Shown here piece after piece: positions 1 through 8,553 of a DNA stretch of 64,000 nt (positions within the stretch are counted from its first letter, which is position 1; every line of letters starts with the position of its first letter). This stretch comes from Acidobacteriota bacterium. GTDB taxonomy: Bacteria; Acidobacteriota; Terriglobia; UBA7540. Both the position numbers and the translations under genes were made by a program. The stretch is from positions 124,001 through 188,000 of the forward strand of contig JAMCXS010000022.1 of the NCBI GenBank assembly GCA_023474345.1, written 5' to 3'. Under the pieces are notes generated by a model. That model did no database searches and was not told where the DNA came from. It saw nothing but the letters and a program-made list of their open reading frames with translations.

Positions 1-525
1 GAATGCTAAAGAGGCCTGCGGAACTTTGACCCACTGTTTGGTGCGCGGGTTAAAGCACATCAACTCACCTTGATTGTACGATCCCATATAGATGTTGCCG
101 TCCTGCCCTTTGATGATGCCCCAGGAACCGATGCCTGCCGGCATCGGCCAAGCTTGTGCGCGGTCGTGAAGATAATCCAACTCGATCAACTGGCCTGTGC
201 GCGCCGGCCTGCCCTCTGTGACGAAGAACTGGCCCCCGCCGGACTGGTTGAATGAAGTAACGTAAAACACTTGCGACTTAAGCTTAGGGTCGTACATGTT
301 CAGCGCGTTGAACGTCCACAGATTGATGTTCATGGGACCGACACTCGTAAAGTTTGGGGCCGCGGACCGAGGCTGCAGGGTCTTGGTGCGCACGAAAGAC
401 TCCTTCTTTGCTGCGGCAGCGGGAGAGGGCGCCTCAGACTGCTTTGAACATGCCGCGAAGGCTAATGAAAGCAGGAAAAAAGCAGCAAGGTAAAACCTGC
501 TGCTTGAGAAATCCTTAGCTGTCAT
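1..525 (-). CDS. Exported lipoprotein-like protein, N-terminal part (runs off the left edge)
   Basis: An open frame of 175 codons begins at ATG 525..523 and continues past the window edge, so only the N-terminus is visible. A GGGAGGT ribosome site lies just upstream. The product starts with a short basic stretch and a hydrophobic core ending LAFAAC, which resembles a lipoprotein signal peptide with a non-canonical -3 residue. A low-complexity linker rich in Ala, Pro and Ser follows. The remaining residues have repeating blade-like stretches such as QDGNIYMGSYNQGELMCFNP, which suggests a beta-propeller of the ligand-binding or streptogramin-lyase type. That fold call is inference from motif flavour only; function unknown. 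Confidence 0.6.
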   Translation of the reverse strand, partial: MTAKDFSSSRFYLAAFFLLSLAFAACSKQSEAPSPAAAAKKESFVRTKTLQPRSAAPNFTSVGPMNINLWTFNALNMYDPKLKSQVFYVTSFNQSGGGQFFVTEGRPARTGQLIELDYLHDRAQAWPMPAGIGSWGIIKGQDGNIYMGSYNQGELMCFNPRTKQWVKVPQASLAF

Positions 526-945
526 GATGTTTACCTCCCACCTGTTTTCGCTTTGGCAAGCTGTCGTTCGTATATGGCAGCGTTTTGAGCCACCGATTAG
601 GCGGCAACGGTTGTGGCGACCCTTCAACTTTTGTGCAACCAATTCATTCCATGAAATGAATTGCTTCCTTCCTGTAGGGCCCCCAGTATTTTCAACACCG
701 ACCGAAATGTATTCCCCGTCTGAGTCGCGTACGTTCTTCGCTTCAGAACATTGCATGCCTGAATGTGCAATTTACTTCATGGCGTAACTTCATATACTGT
801 TTTGGAAGGCATAGTCAAGACATACTTCACAAAATATGGAGAAGTTTTACTCCTTAGCAAGAGCGCATAAGATGGAACCCACGCCCAAAGAGGTGTGGCC
901 GTCGCTTGTTGAATTGAGGAGTCTGTATCCGGGAGGGTTGTCTTT
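526..945. other. Intergenic region between divergent genes
   Basis: About 420 bases separate two divergently oriented genes, so it should hold both promoters. I found no convincing -35/-10 pair, tRNA or hairpin. A plus-strand frame at 524..787 has no family-like features and an unlikely composition, and is treated as chance. Confidence 0.5.
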
Positions 946-1938
946 ATGGCAGATTGCGCTTATGGGACCGCTCCTTTGAAGTCTTCACGTTCGGCAGGGC
1001 TGTGTAGACGGCTAGCATTCTTGTCCCTAAGTGTCGTCGTACTGAGCACAGGCTTTGTCTATGCTGGGCAGCGTTCCAGGCAGAAAGCCGAAATAAATCG
1101 GCGCGCGCTGGGTTCTACCCCCTGCGCTTGGTCCCCGCCGCTGGTTAATGCGAACGGCGCCGTCGATCCGGAAGCCACGATTCGCATCCTGAAAGCCAAT
1201 GGTTTGGGCTGCTTCGGGGCGCTGATCTGGAGGCAACATAAAGGCGGAGCGCCGGTGTTCGCCTGGGCAAGTTTCACGGCGTTTGTGGCGGCAGCGCAGA
1301 CCGCGGGGATCGATGTTTGGGCGATTCTGATCCCGCCTAGCGAGGGTGGCAACTCTCCTCCTTTCAACCGGGACTACCTTCGCTGGATGCAGGAACTTGC
1401 GAAGCTTTCGCTGAAATACCCTCGTCTAAAGGGCGTAAACATCGATGATTTCTACTGGGACTACAAGTTCTTCACGCCGCAGTATACCTGCCAAATCTAT
1501 TCCGCAAAGCAGAAGATCAATCCACGACTGCAATTTGCACCCACGATTTACGGCCTCGACACCGATTTCGCCGACCGTTACGGAGGGTGCGTTGACGGCG
1601 TCTGGCTTTGGTGGAGGAATCTGGAAGGCAATGTTGGACTGGATGCCTGGCTAAAGAACAGCCGGCTGGCGGAAAAGGACCGCTTCCCGATATACGGAGG
1701 CGTTTATGCCGGAACTACGCATTGGCACAAAGGAGGACGGCCGGAGCCCCGCGTATTTCGCAGTGCGCTGGAAACGACGTGCCGATACGCCAATGGTGCG
1801 GTCATCTGGCAAATGGCTCTAACTCCCCCGAATCCCCTGCTTGACGTCGCGCGGTCTTTCGGGTTCAAAGGCTCTTCACCTCTGGCCGGGCGGTGCGGTA
1901 CTTTGGTCGATAAGTCCAGGCATTCAACGACGAACTGA
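946..1938 (+). CDS. Secreted TIM-barrel protein, glycoside hydrolase-like
   Basis: 330 residues, ATG start preceded by GGGAGGG at good spacing. Residues 1-45 contain basic residues and a hydrophobic core (LAFLSLSVVVLSTGFVYAG), consistent with export. The mature part alternates strands and helices as in a TIM barrel, with an acidic motif VNIDDFYWD near residue 165 at the end of a predicted strand and aromatic patches (VWLWW, VIWQMAL) typical of glycan-binding barrels. It resembles DUF4434-like or distant glycoside hydrolase families, but I cannot name the family from sequence alone. Its 3' end converges with the decayed oxidoreductase gene on the other strand. Substrate and activity unknown. 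Confidence 0.6.
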   Translation: MADCAYGTAPLKSSRSAGLCRRLAFLSLSVVVLSTGFVYAGQRSRQKAEINRRALGSTPCAWSPPLVNANGAVDPEATIRILKANGLGCFGALIWRQHKGGAPVFAWASFTAFVAAAQTAGIDVWAILIPPSEGGNSPPFNRDYLRWMQELAKLSLKYPRLKGVNIDDFYWDYKFFTPQYTCQIYSAKQKINPRLQFAPTIYGLDTDFADRYGGCVDGVWLWWRNLEGNVGLDAWLKNSRLAEKDRFPIYGGVYAGTTHWHKGGRPEPRVFRSALETTCRYANGAVIWQMALTPPNPLLDVARSFGFKGSSPLAGRCGTLVDKSRHSTTN

Positions 1939-2047
1939 TGCGGAACATAAATTCGGGGCAACCAACTGTGAAGATGCCCGAATTCGCTGGGGGCGACGGC
2001 AACAGCATCTTGCGGAGGGTGGTGCTATGCGAGGGATGACGCTCAGC

Positions 2048-2746
2048 GGCTTCCGCCACCCAGTCAGGATATAATACCGCCCCGCTGCTGCCTGTCTCCA
2101 GGGCCCGGTGAACGGCCTCAAGAGTGGCTGTGACCCGCCGGCCATCGTAGCCCGTCATGGATGGAGCTTTATCATCGAGGATCACATAAAGGAAACCTTC
2201 TAGGCAGAAAGAGAAAGCGTCCCGCGCGGCCGAAAATGTCACAGTTCAGGAATCCTTCGGTGTAGGTGAAGGATTTGCTGGTGCTTACTTCGATGGACTC
2301 ATATTTACGGTCCATATGGATATGGCGGCCTTCACCGATAATTTCGACAATAGAATCGACAATGCCGTGAAAAGTGGTTGGATAAATCCAGGCGGATTCA
2401 TATGTGGCGATCGCTCCGGAAGCGAATCGGACCTGCACTCGGACCTGGATAATGTCGTAGGTGGGAATACCTCGCGCCGCAAGAACTTTCTTGCGCCCCC
2501 AAGCCCGGGCCTCGACCGGCTCGGAACCAAAATACCAGCGAATCAGATCGATATCGTGTGAAGAGAGAAGCCATGCCGACGCGCTTTCACCGGCGAAATG
2601 TTTCAGAGGGCACAAATTTCCTATGCTCGGGTCTGTTTGCGGTCAGTGGCGGCTACGACGTTAGCAAGTGGATGCGCTAAATAGATCTTGGTGTAAGGGT
2701 CTCCCATAATGCCGAGGCCGACGATTCCGATTCGAGCTCGTTCCAT
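2048..2746 (-). pseudogene. Gfo/Idh/MocA-family oxidoreductase, decayed
   Basis: Three fragments of one oxidoreductase lie in order on the minus strand. ATG 2746 (GAGGAG upstream) opens a Rossmann start (RIGIVGLGIMGD) that hits TAG after about 40 codons. A second fragment (about 2615..2172) carries the family's SSHDIDLIRWYFGSEPVEARAWG segment, normally near residue 185, so about 130 middle residues appear deleted. A third fragment in another frame (2242..about 2048) carries the usual C-terminus (AFSFCLEGF..., TGYDGRRVTATLEAVHRALETG). The internal deletion, nonsense codon and frameshift together argue for a pseudogene rather than a sequencing error. It lies 58 bases beyond the live amidohydrolase in the same orientation, so it was probably the last gene of that cassette. 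Confidence 0.75.
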
Positions 2747-2803
2747 TGTTGCTTTCGCTCCTCTGAAAATCTTGTGCGCTACCTGCCAGTTCGCCGGATT
2801 GCT

Positions 2804-3568
2804 TCACCCTTCTCTCAGCAGGCGCATAAAGTTGTTGCGGAGAATTGCTTCCTTGGCTCCGTCAGGAATTTGAGCGGTCAGCACACGCCCCAGGCTTACT
2901 GCGGCCTCCAGGTAGGGCATGTCTGACCCGAGGAGAATTCGGTCCGCTCCAACACTTTTGACCAGTAATTCAAGGATTGTCCGGTGACTTTGTGAGCCGG
3001 TGATGTCCAGATAAGTGTTGGGTGTTTGTCGGCCTACTTCCAAGGCCTGCATGTATCCATTCCAGGTTCCCCCGGAGTGGCCCATGATGATGCTGGTCCT
3101 TGGATAGTCCCGTGCTATGGTCAGCAGCAAAAGCGGAGAGCACGCGGGGTCCGAATCCCAGGTGTGCACCAGCACGACGGCTTCTGTCTGGTTGGCGTAG
3201 TCCCAAACCGGCCTATAGCCCCCACCATTTACCGGGTAACGATGCAAATACGGGTGGAGCTTGATGAGCGGTGGGCGATGGAAATGCGCCCAGTGTTCTA
3301 GTTCCCGCAGGGCTTCGCCCTGGGGCTGCGGATTAACGGTGACATAGCCGCGGAATTGCTTCGGATATCTCTTCAGAACCTCGCTGACCTCAGCATTTCC
3401 ACGAGGGCAGTCCGTGTAGCACGCTCGCGTGGAGGTCACCGCCAGAATTTCGATATTCAGCAACTCCATCGTTTGCACCATCTCGGCAGGTTCCACCTTG
3501 TAGGACGGGAAATCCGGATGAACGCCAATATGTCCGTGACAGTCAGCGATCGGAACGGGTGACTTCAT
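2804..3568 (-). CDS. Amidohydrolase-family (amidohydrolase_2) metal-dependent hydrolase
   Basis: 254 residues, the usual size for single-domain amidohydrolase_2 TIM barrels. All expected metal and catalytic positions are visible: the N-terminal HxH (IADCHGHIG), the Lys/His strand (IKLHPYL), VLVHTW, GHSGG, and the C-terminal Asp in LLGSDMPY. The family hydrolyses or decarboxylates cyclic or aromatic-type substrates; the substrate here is unknown. The start overlaps the stop of the upstream paralog by 4 bases (ATGA type), so the two are translationally coupled. A cytoplasmic location is expected, as there is no signal peptide. Confidence 0.85.
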   Translation of the reverse strand: MKSPVPIADCHGHIGVHPDFPSYKVEPAEMVQTMELLNIEILAVTSTRACYTDCPRGNAEVSEVLKRYPKQFRGYVTVNPQPQGEALRELEHWAHFHRPPLIKLHPYLHRYPVNGGGYRPVWDYANQTEAVVLVHTWDSDPACSPLLLLTIARDYPRTSIIMGHSGGTWNGYMQALEVGRQTPNTYLDITGSQSHRTILELLVKSVGADRILLGSDMPYLEAAVSLGRVLTAQIPDGAKEAILRNNFMRLLREG

Positions 3569-4326
3569 TGTTCTGAAGACTCCAAAAGGCTTCGTAAGTT
3601 GCCTCCCCCAATGGCTCTCTTGTTCTGGTCGCTGATCCGTGCTGTGGCCAACACAGCAAGTGCCGCGCCGGGGGTGTAAAGCGGCAGCCGGCTGCCAAAC
3701 ACAATCCGCTCAGGACCAAATCGCTCAACAAAACATTCCAATTGGCGATGGCCCAAGTAAGTTGAACTGTCGAAGTATAAGTTCGGGAACTTCCGCAGTA
3801 GCGGAAACAGGTAACGGTCAGCGCGATAACCCGCCTCGAGCAACAGAACGTGGAGCCCAGGAAAATTCTCAAGCAGGTTAGCTAATGCCTCCCAGCCAAT
3901 ATCCTCCGCGGCAATCAGGGTTAATATCCTGCCATCCTGGAGGAATGAACATAATTCGCCGGAACACCAGGGTGCTGGGGAAAAATTATGCCGGAGAGGC
4001 GCGAAATAGAGCCTCACGGCCGCTGGCTTCCGTTCGTCAAGCTGCTTAATAAAGTCTGTTTCAGGTAATGCCGCCCAACACGGTACGAGACGTTGGTTAA
4101 CTGCCTGAGCCAATGCGGTGTTTCCTTCGAATGCATCGTATTCTACAGCCGTGAAGTGGCTTATGAGAGCTTGTTCGATGCCATTCCGATCCATTTCCAC
4201 AACCAGCTCCGGCGGTTCGAGCGCCAGTCCGCCGTGTATTCCCGAACGTCCCATGCGAACGTTAGCATCGAACACATGCCAATCGGCAACCTCCCGAAGA
4301 CAAGTTTCAATAGCGGATTCTGACAA
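3565..4326 (-). CDS. Amidohydrolase-like protein lacking all metal ligands
   Basis: 253 residues with the same fold and segment order as its downstream neighbour, but each signature is changed. The HxH segment reads VFDANVRMG, the VHTW segment reads LIAAEDIG, GHSGG reads LLEAGYR and GSDMPY reads GSRLPLY. It therefore probably cannot bind metal. The TTG start at 4326 has AAAGGAGA just upstream. Its stop overlaps the start of the active-looking paralog by 4 bases, so the two are made together and could form a heteromer in which this copy is structural or regulatory. That pairing is inference. Confidence 0.75.
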   Translation of the reverse strand: MSESAIETCLREVADWHVFDANVRMGRSGIHGGLALEPPELVVEMDRNGIEQALISHFTAVEYDAFEGNTALAQAVNQRLVPCWAALPETDFIKQLDERKPAAVRLYFAPLRHNFSPAPWCSGELCSFLQDGRILTLIAAEDIGWEALANLLENFPGLHVLLLEAGYRADRYLFPLLRKFPNLYFDSSTYLGHRQLECFVERFGPERIVFGSRLPLYTPGAALAVLATARISDQNKRAIGGGNLRSLLESSEQ

Positions 4327-4731
4327 TGTGTTCTCCTTTGCTGATTCCGATCAGGACAATCAATCCGCTGCGAACCGGGGGATGAACTTGATGCCTATCC
4401 AGCAGAACTTTCCCCGGTTCTTGCATCGTCGCGATTTCCAGGGTTATTGTTTCTTGCGCATAAGAGTAGATATCCTCGGCGCGGTCAATATGCCGGAGGC
4501 TCAAATCGATCAGCGAGGAAGATTTCAGTACCAGCTTATTATGCAAAGAGGAAATCGCCGTACCAAAGATTTGCATGCCGTTAGCAGGAACGAAATTTGC
4601 TAAGTACTATTTCGCTTAGATGTTGCCAACCGCCTTTGCTCGGTCGGCGCCTGCTCGCCTTCGGCATCATTGACAGCTATCTTCAGCGCCGCCCGCAATC
4701 TTGCTTCTATCATCAGCGATCCACTGAGCAT
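4307..4731 (-). pseudogene. Unidentified gene remnant
   Basis: Between the aminotransferase and the amidohydrolases lie two short open segments in different minus-strand frames. One of about 41 codons starts at ATG 4731 and stops at TAG. The other (open to 4307, including LANFVPANGMQIFGTAISSLHNKLVL and a C-terminal QVHPPVRSGLIVLIGI) overlaps the next start by 20 bases. The position inside a co-directional cassette and the frame change suggest a decayed gene. I do not recognise the family. It could also be a small intact 89-residue ORF at 4307..4576. Confidence 0.35.
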
Positions 4732-4809
4732 TACAGGATGCTCAGCCACGGGAGGCCCTTGACTGGGTACAAAGCAGGACGCCCGTCCAAAGGATTCTGA
4801 CGGCGGATC

Positions 4810-6066
4810 TCAATGACCCTCTTTCGCTTTGATATGCTGCTGGACCGCCAACAGATTCTGGGACATAGCTTGGACTTTGCCACACGCCTCGATGATGTCA
4901 TCAACATCTTTGCTCGTTCCGAGAAATAGATTCTGTTCGAGCCAGATTCCATCGTGGCACACCCGTTCACATTCAGGAAGATACAACGACTCATAATCTT
5001 GGGTGGCTTCCCATTTGTCACAGGAGCAAGGGGGCAGATTTTTGCGGTAGAAGAGTGGATTGCGATAAAGCGGATAAGGATACGTTGCTTTTGCGGGTAT
5101 GCCTTCGGCTTGCAAAGCGCTTAGAAAACCATCACGGTTGAGACCGTTGAACGCTGAAGGGTCGTAACGCAAGGTAAGAAGGTAGTTAGGCTGCGAAGTT
5201 ACCCGGGGATCCTCCGCGTCCAAGCGAAGGCCCTCTATTGAGGCAAGCTGTTTTCTGAGCCGTGCAACATTTGCTTGGCGAATCTGAGTTTGTGTCTGCA
5301 GCCTTGCAAGTTGCTCACTCAGGACCGCTGCCTGGAAACCCGTCATTCGGTAGTTGGTTCCGAGCGTGAAGTGCTCGAACCAACCTCCGGAAACACTTCG
5401 GCCGTGGTTGCAGTAGGCCCGACATTTATCGGCCAGTGTCTCCGAGCGTGTTAAGACTATGCCGCCTTCACCTGACGTTATCAGTTTGAAAGCTTGAAAG
5501 CTAAACGTTGCAATATCCCCGAAATTTCCCACCGGTGTGCCACGCCATAAAGCTCCGTGCGCGTGCGAGGCATCTTCAACAATTGCCAGTCCGCGGCTTT
5601 TGGCAATCTCGACTAAGGCGTCCATGTCTGCGGGTTGTCCCCCGAAATGCACCGGAATGATAGCCTTTGTCCGTGGCGTGATGGCTGCTCTTACAGCCTC
5701 GGGTGACATGTTCAACGTGGCCGGATCGATATCAACAAAAACTGGCACGCCATGGCAAAGGAGGACGCTCGATGCTGTCGCGATAAATGTGATAGCGGGG
5801 ACGATGACTTCGTCACCACATCGTATTCCCAAAGACCGAAGCGCAACCTCCAGGGCAACCGTGCCATTGACGCAGGAAATCCCGTAAGGCACATGATGGA
5901 AGGCCGCAAAGGCGGTTTCAAACTCCTTGACCTTCTTGCTGTATCCACCCCAAGAGCCATTGCGGACGACAGCAATGAGTGCTTCTTCCTCAGATTTGTT
6001 GTGTTGGGGCCAGGTTGGAAATGGTTCTGAACGAACCGGCGTTCCTCCCAACAGTGCGAGGTCCAC
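4810..6066 (-). CDS. DegT/DnrJ/EryC1/StrS-family aminotransferase
   Basis: Start chosen at GTG 6066, with GGGAGAGA 5-6 bases upstream; longer in-frame extensions run into the upstream pseudogene and look non-coding. The 418-residue product has the family layout: LLGGTPVRSEPFP start, WGG(Y)SKKVKEFE, GTVALEVALRSLGI, the Asp/His region VEDASHAHG, and the PLP Lys in FSFQAFKLITSGEGG. Family members transfer amino groups to sugar or cyclitol ketones, or act as PLP dehydratases. A Gfo/Idh dehydrogenase and amidohydrolases in the same cassette suggest metabolism of an amino-sugar or cyclitol-like compound; this is inference. The dehydrogenase partner and the regulator are both pseudogenes. Confidence 0.85.
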   Translation of the reverse strand: MDLALLGGTPVRSEPFPTWPQHNKSEEEALIAVVRNGSWGGYSKKVKEFETAFAAFHHVPYGISCVNGTVALEVALRSLGIRCGDEVIVPAITFIATASSVLLCHGVPVFVDIDPATLNMSPEAVRAAITPRTKAIIPVHFGGQPADMDALVEIAKSRGLAIVEDASHAHGALWRGTPVGNFGDIATFSFQAFKLITSGEGGIVLTRSETLADKCRAYCNHGRSVSGGWFEHFTLGTNYRMTGFQAAVLSEQLARLQTQTQIRQANVARLRKQLASIEGLRLDAEDPRVTSQPNYLLTLRYDPSAFNGLNRDGFLSALQAEGIPAKATYPYPLYRNPLFYRKNLPPCSCDKWEATQDYESLYLPECERVCHDGIWLEQNLFLGTSKDVDDIIEACGKVQAMSQNLLAVQQHIKAKEGH

Positions 6067-6067
6067 T

Positions 6068-6860
6068 TTATCTCTCCCTCGCCATGCTTGGCTTGGTTTG
6101 CACGGTTGCATACTTGAGCATTGTTGAGACTTTCCCGCAGGCTTCAGTGAGAGAATGCGCCAACTCACGTTCCCGCCTGTGAGGCACTCTCTCGGCTGGG
6201 TCTGAAACGCAGGTAGCTGCACCAACCTCACCAGCAGCGTTCAAAATCGGAGCCACAACACAGCGCATTCCCATGGAATCATTGCCGTTATCAACTGCGT
6301 ATCCCCGCGTTCGTACGCGGTTCAGCACCTGTTTCAGAGCAACTGCATCGCGGACGGTGTGAGGAGTCAGTTGCTGTACGGGGTGTTCCTTCAGGATTGC
6401 ATCTATTCCCTCTTCCGAGAAGTTAGACATTAGACATTTCCCGGCAGCCGGTGAATACCGTGGGTTCCGCATCCCTGCACGCGGCGCAAAGCGAAAAACG
6501 TGCGGGCTTTCAAGCACATGGACGAGGAGCGCATCTTCGATGTCAGGGATGCCGAGCTTGACTGTACCTCGAAAACCGCCTGTAAAATGGTCATCACCGA
6601 ACCCGATAACTCAATCAACTCTTGCGTAAGCTGGGCTCAAACTGAGAAGTCTTCCCACCGGGACGTCAATGCGTAACACCCCTGAGAGTCTTGTCCAGCC
6701 TACCGGAGTTGCGCGAAGGTGCAAAGAACGCGATAGGCGGAACTCTTGACCATCCCTGTCTTTAAACCAATCCTGCCAGTGAAGTTTCGCGTTGGCCGTT
6801 AAAGCCCTTCACAGCGTTAAACGTTCTCTCGACCGCTGTAATGTAGTTTCGCGCCGCCAT
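6068..6860 (-). pseudogene. IclR-family transcriptional regulator, decayed
   Basis: ATG 6860 (AAGGAGC upstream) opens MAARNYITAVERTFNAVKGF, a typical IclR N-terminus. After a frame shift the recognition helix KTGMVKSSAYRVLCTFAQLR is clear, then a TAG. Further fragments in shifted frames lead to an intact effector-binding domain (about 6585..6068) with SPAAGKCLM, LTPHTVRDAVAL, VRTRGYAVDN and GMRCVVAPIL. At least two frame changes and stops separate the DNA-binding half from the effector half, so no functional regulator can be made. The gene ends just before the aminotransferase start, which suggests it once controlled that cassette. Confidence 0.8.
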
Positions 6861-7295
6861 AGGTGCTCCGGAAGCTCCTTATAAACAACTCCACGTCGCA
6901 TTGTAAAGACAAAAATCTTTGCCTTGCCACGGCCATTCTTCCGGGCAGAAATTACCTTATCTTCGTTGTATTAGAACTTCGGCAATTCAGGGCCTGGAAG
7001 TATCAACGAAGGTCAAAAGTCAGCAGCTAATTCTATGACAAAGAATTATCGCGCACGGTTAAGGACACTGCCGGTGCGGTCAGCCTTTCCAGGAACCCGT
7101 TGGATTTGCTCCTGAAGACTCCCTCGCTTCCTTCTCAGATTAAACATGAACCGAACGATGGGCCATGGTTCTTCTCTCCTGGGGTAATACTGAAAACTCG
7201 AGGTTTCAGTGAGAAGACCCCCTGAAGAATGGTAGGAAATGGCAGGAAGCCCTTCATGATTCCCCAAAAAGCATTGTTATTGAGGTTTTGAAATC
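6861..7295. other. Intergenic region, no supported gene
   Basis: About 435 bases between the IclR pseudogene and tRNA-Leu. A minus-strand frame at 7046..7267 (73 codons) has no recognisable domain and is not called. No strong promoter or terminator was seen. Confidence 0.45.
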
Positions 7296-7382
7296 TGGTG
7301 CCGAAGAGAGGACTCGAACCTCCACTCCCTGACGGGAACTACACCCTGAATGTAGCGCGTCTGCCAGTTCCGCCACTTCGGC
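7296..7382 (-). tRNA. tRNA-Leu (anticodon CAG), CCA encoded
   Basis: Read on the minus strand it begins GCCGAAGTGGCGGAA and ends CTTCGGC-A-CCA, with a perfect 7 bp acceptor stem. The anticodon stem CTACA/TGTAG encloses the loop TTCAGGG, giving anticodon CAG. The long variable arm expected of tRNA-Leu and a T arm containing GGTTCGAGTCC are present. The 3' CCA is encoded at 7298..7296. Confidence 0.95.
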
Positions 7383-7625
7383 AACTGCCGGCGTCGCCGC
7401 GAATAATCTTGCTTGGTGCAAAAAACTTCTGTTTCAGGCGACAGAATTCATGTTGCCACTGGCCCAATACGCTGTCAAGCTGCGCGAGTGCTTGCACCAG
7501 TTTTTAGGAGAACAAATTGGGGGCATTCGCTGCTCGCGAGCGCGCAGCCTTGCACCTGCTGTGCCGAGGGTAAACTCGAGCAAGGTTTGTGCAAAGGTCG
7601 CAGCGAAGACGTCCTGCGCCAAGTT

Positions 7626-8147
7626 TTACCGAAACGCGATCAGGCGCACCAGAAGAGCAATGCCCGCCAGAAGTTTTACGCCATCCAAGCCTGTAAAGAT
7701 CGCGTGCAGCTTCCAGAAGCGCTGGTAGTCCGGCGGAGCTGGAGTTCTTGGCAGAAAATCGATATTCCGTCCGAGTGCGATGATTTGCGGCATGACACCC
7801 AATGTCAAGACGAGAACAATAAAGAGCATGCTGGCACTCACTACCAAGGTGAAAGAGTCCCGTGGCGTCTTGAGCCACACGAGGGCAAGGAGAACGCTCC
7901 CCAGCACAATTTGTCCCCAACCATAAGCACGAAAGTAAGTCCGGTTTATTTCTGAAGCAAGATAACGCAGCACCCCGCGCGTGTGTTCCGGGCCAAGACT
8001 TTGCACAATCCGGCGGAACTCCGGCGGCGGCGAATTCAGCACGCGATCGGCCGTTCGGAAACTTCGAGTGGCGGCAAACCACATGAACAAGGTCCAGCCC
8101 ACCCAGAGGCTAAGAATTGCTATCGAAATACCCTGAACTCGCGCCAT
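7626..8147 (-). CDS. Multi-spanning membrane protein of unknown function
   Basis: 173 residues with about four hydrophobic segments (near residues 7-25, 75-92, 100-120, 150-170). There is a long polar loop between the first two, containing RSFRTADRVLNSPPPEFRRIVQSLGPEHTRGVLRYLASEINRTYF across several turns. The topology resembles DUF4149-type small membrane proteins, but I cannot assign the family. No partner gene is adjacent: tRNA-Leu lies downstream and thiI is divergent. Confidence 0.6.
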   Translation of the reverse strand: MARVQGISIAILSLWVGWTLFMWFAATRSFRTADRVLNSPPPEFRRIVQSLGPEHTRGVLRYLASEINRTYFRAYGWGQIVLGSVLLALVWLKTPRDSFTLVVSASMLFIVLVLTLGVMPQIIALGRNIDFLPRTPAPPDYQRFWKLHAIFTGLDGVKLLAGIALLVRLIAFR

Positions 8148-8553
8148 GTCATGTGCCCCGTTTTAGATTGGAATTTCGTGCCGTTCCGCCCTTCGGCAAC
8201 CAAGGGCATTATAACGTACAAATGCGCTGTCTTTTTCTTTATCGTCGCAGGACAATTTCTCCACTCTGAAGGGTTTTTGGAAACCTGCGCCGGCATCCGT
8301 TGGCGGCTGAGAAAAAGGGGGAGCGCATTTAGTGAAAGCACGCTTCGCGCCGGTTTGCACCCGCGGCTGGGTTCCACTCGGTTGTTGGGATACCGGGCCA
8401 TGGATGGCCGTTTGCTTGCCGCACCGTAAGAATGCGGATATTCTAGACTTACCTGTTGATGCGATGTTATACGGCAGAAATCGAGGGGCGTCCCGCCTCG
8501 CAAAACTGTGGTTTTCCGCGCGATAATTTTGGGAGCGATGGGAGGATTGGAAT
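8148..8553. other. Divergent intergenic region
   Basis: About 400 bases between the membrane protein gene and thiI. A minus-strand TATAAT-like element occurs at 8208..8213 but has no matching -35. The plus-strand frames here carry no family signatures. Confidence 0.4.

Noticed and set aside
7046-7267. 73-codon minus-strand frame upstream of tRNA-Leu
   Set aside because: No recognisable family and no convincing ribosome site.
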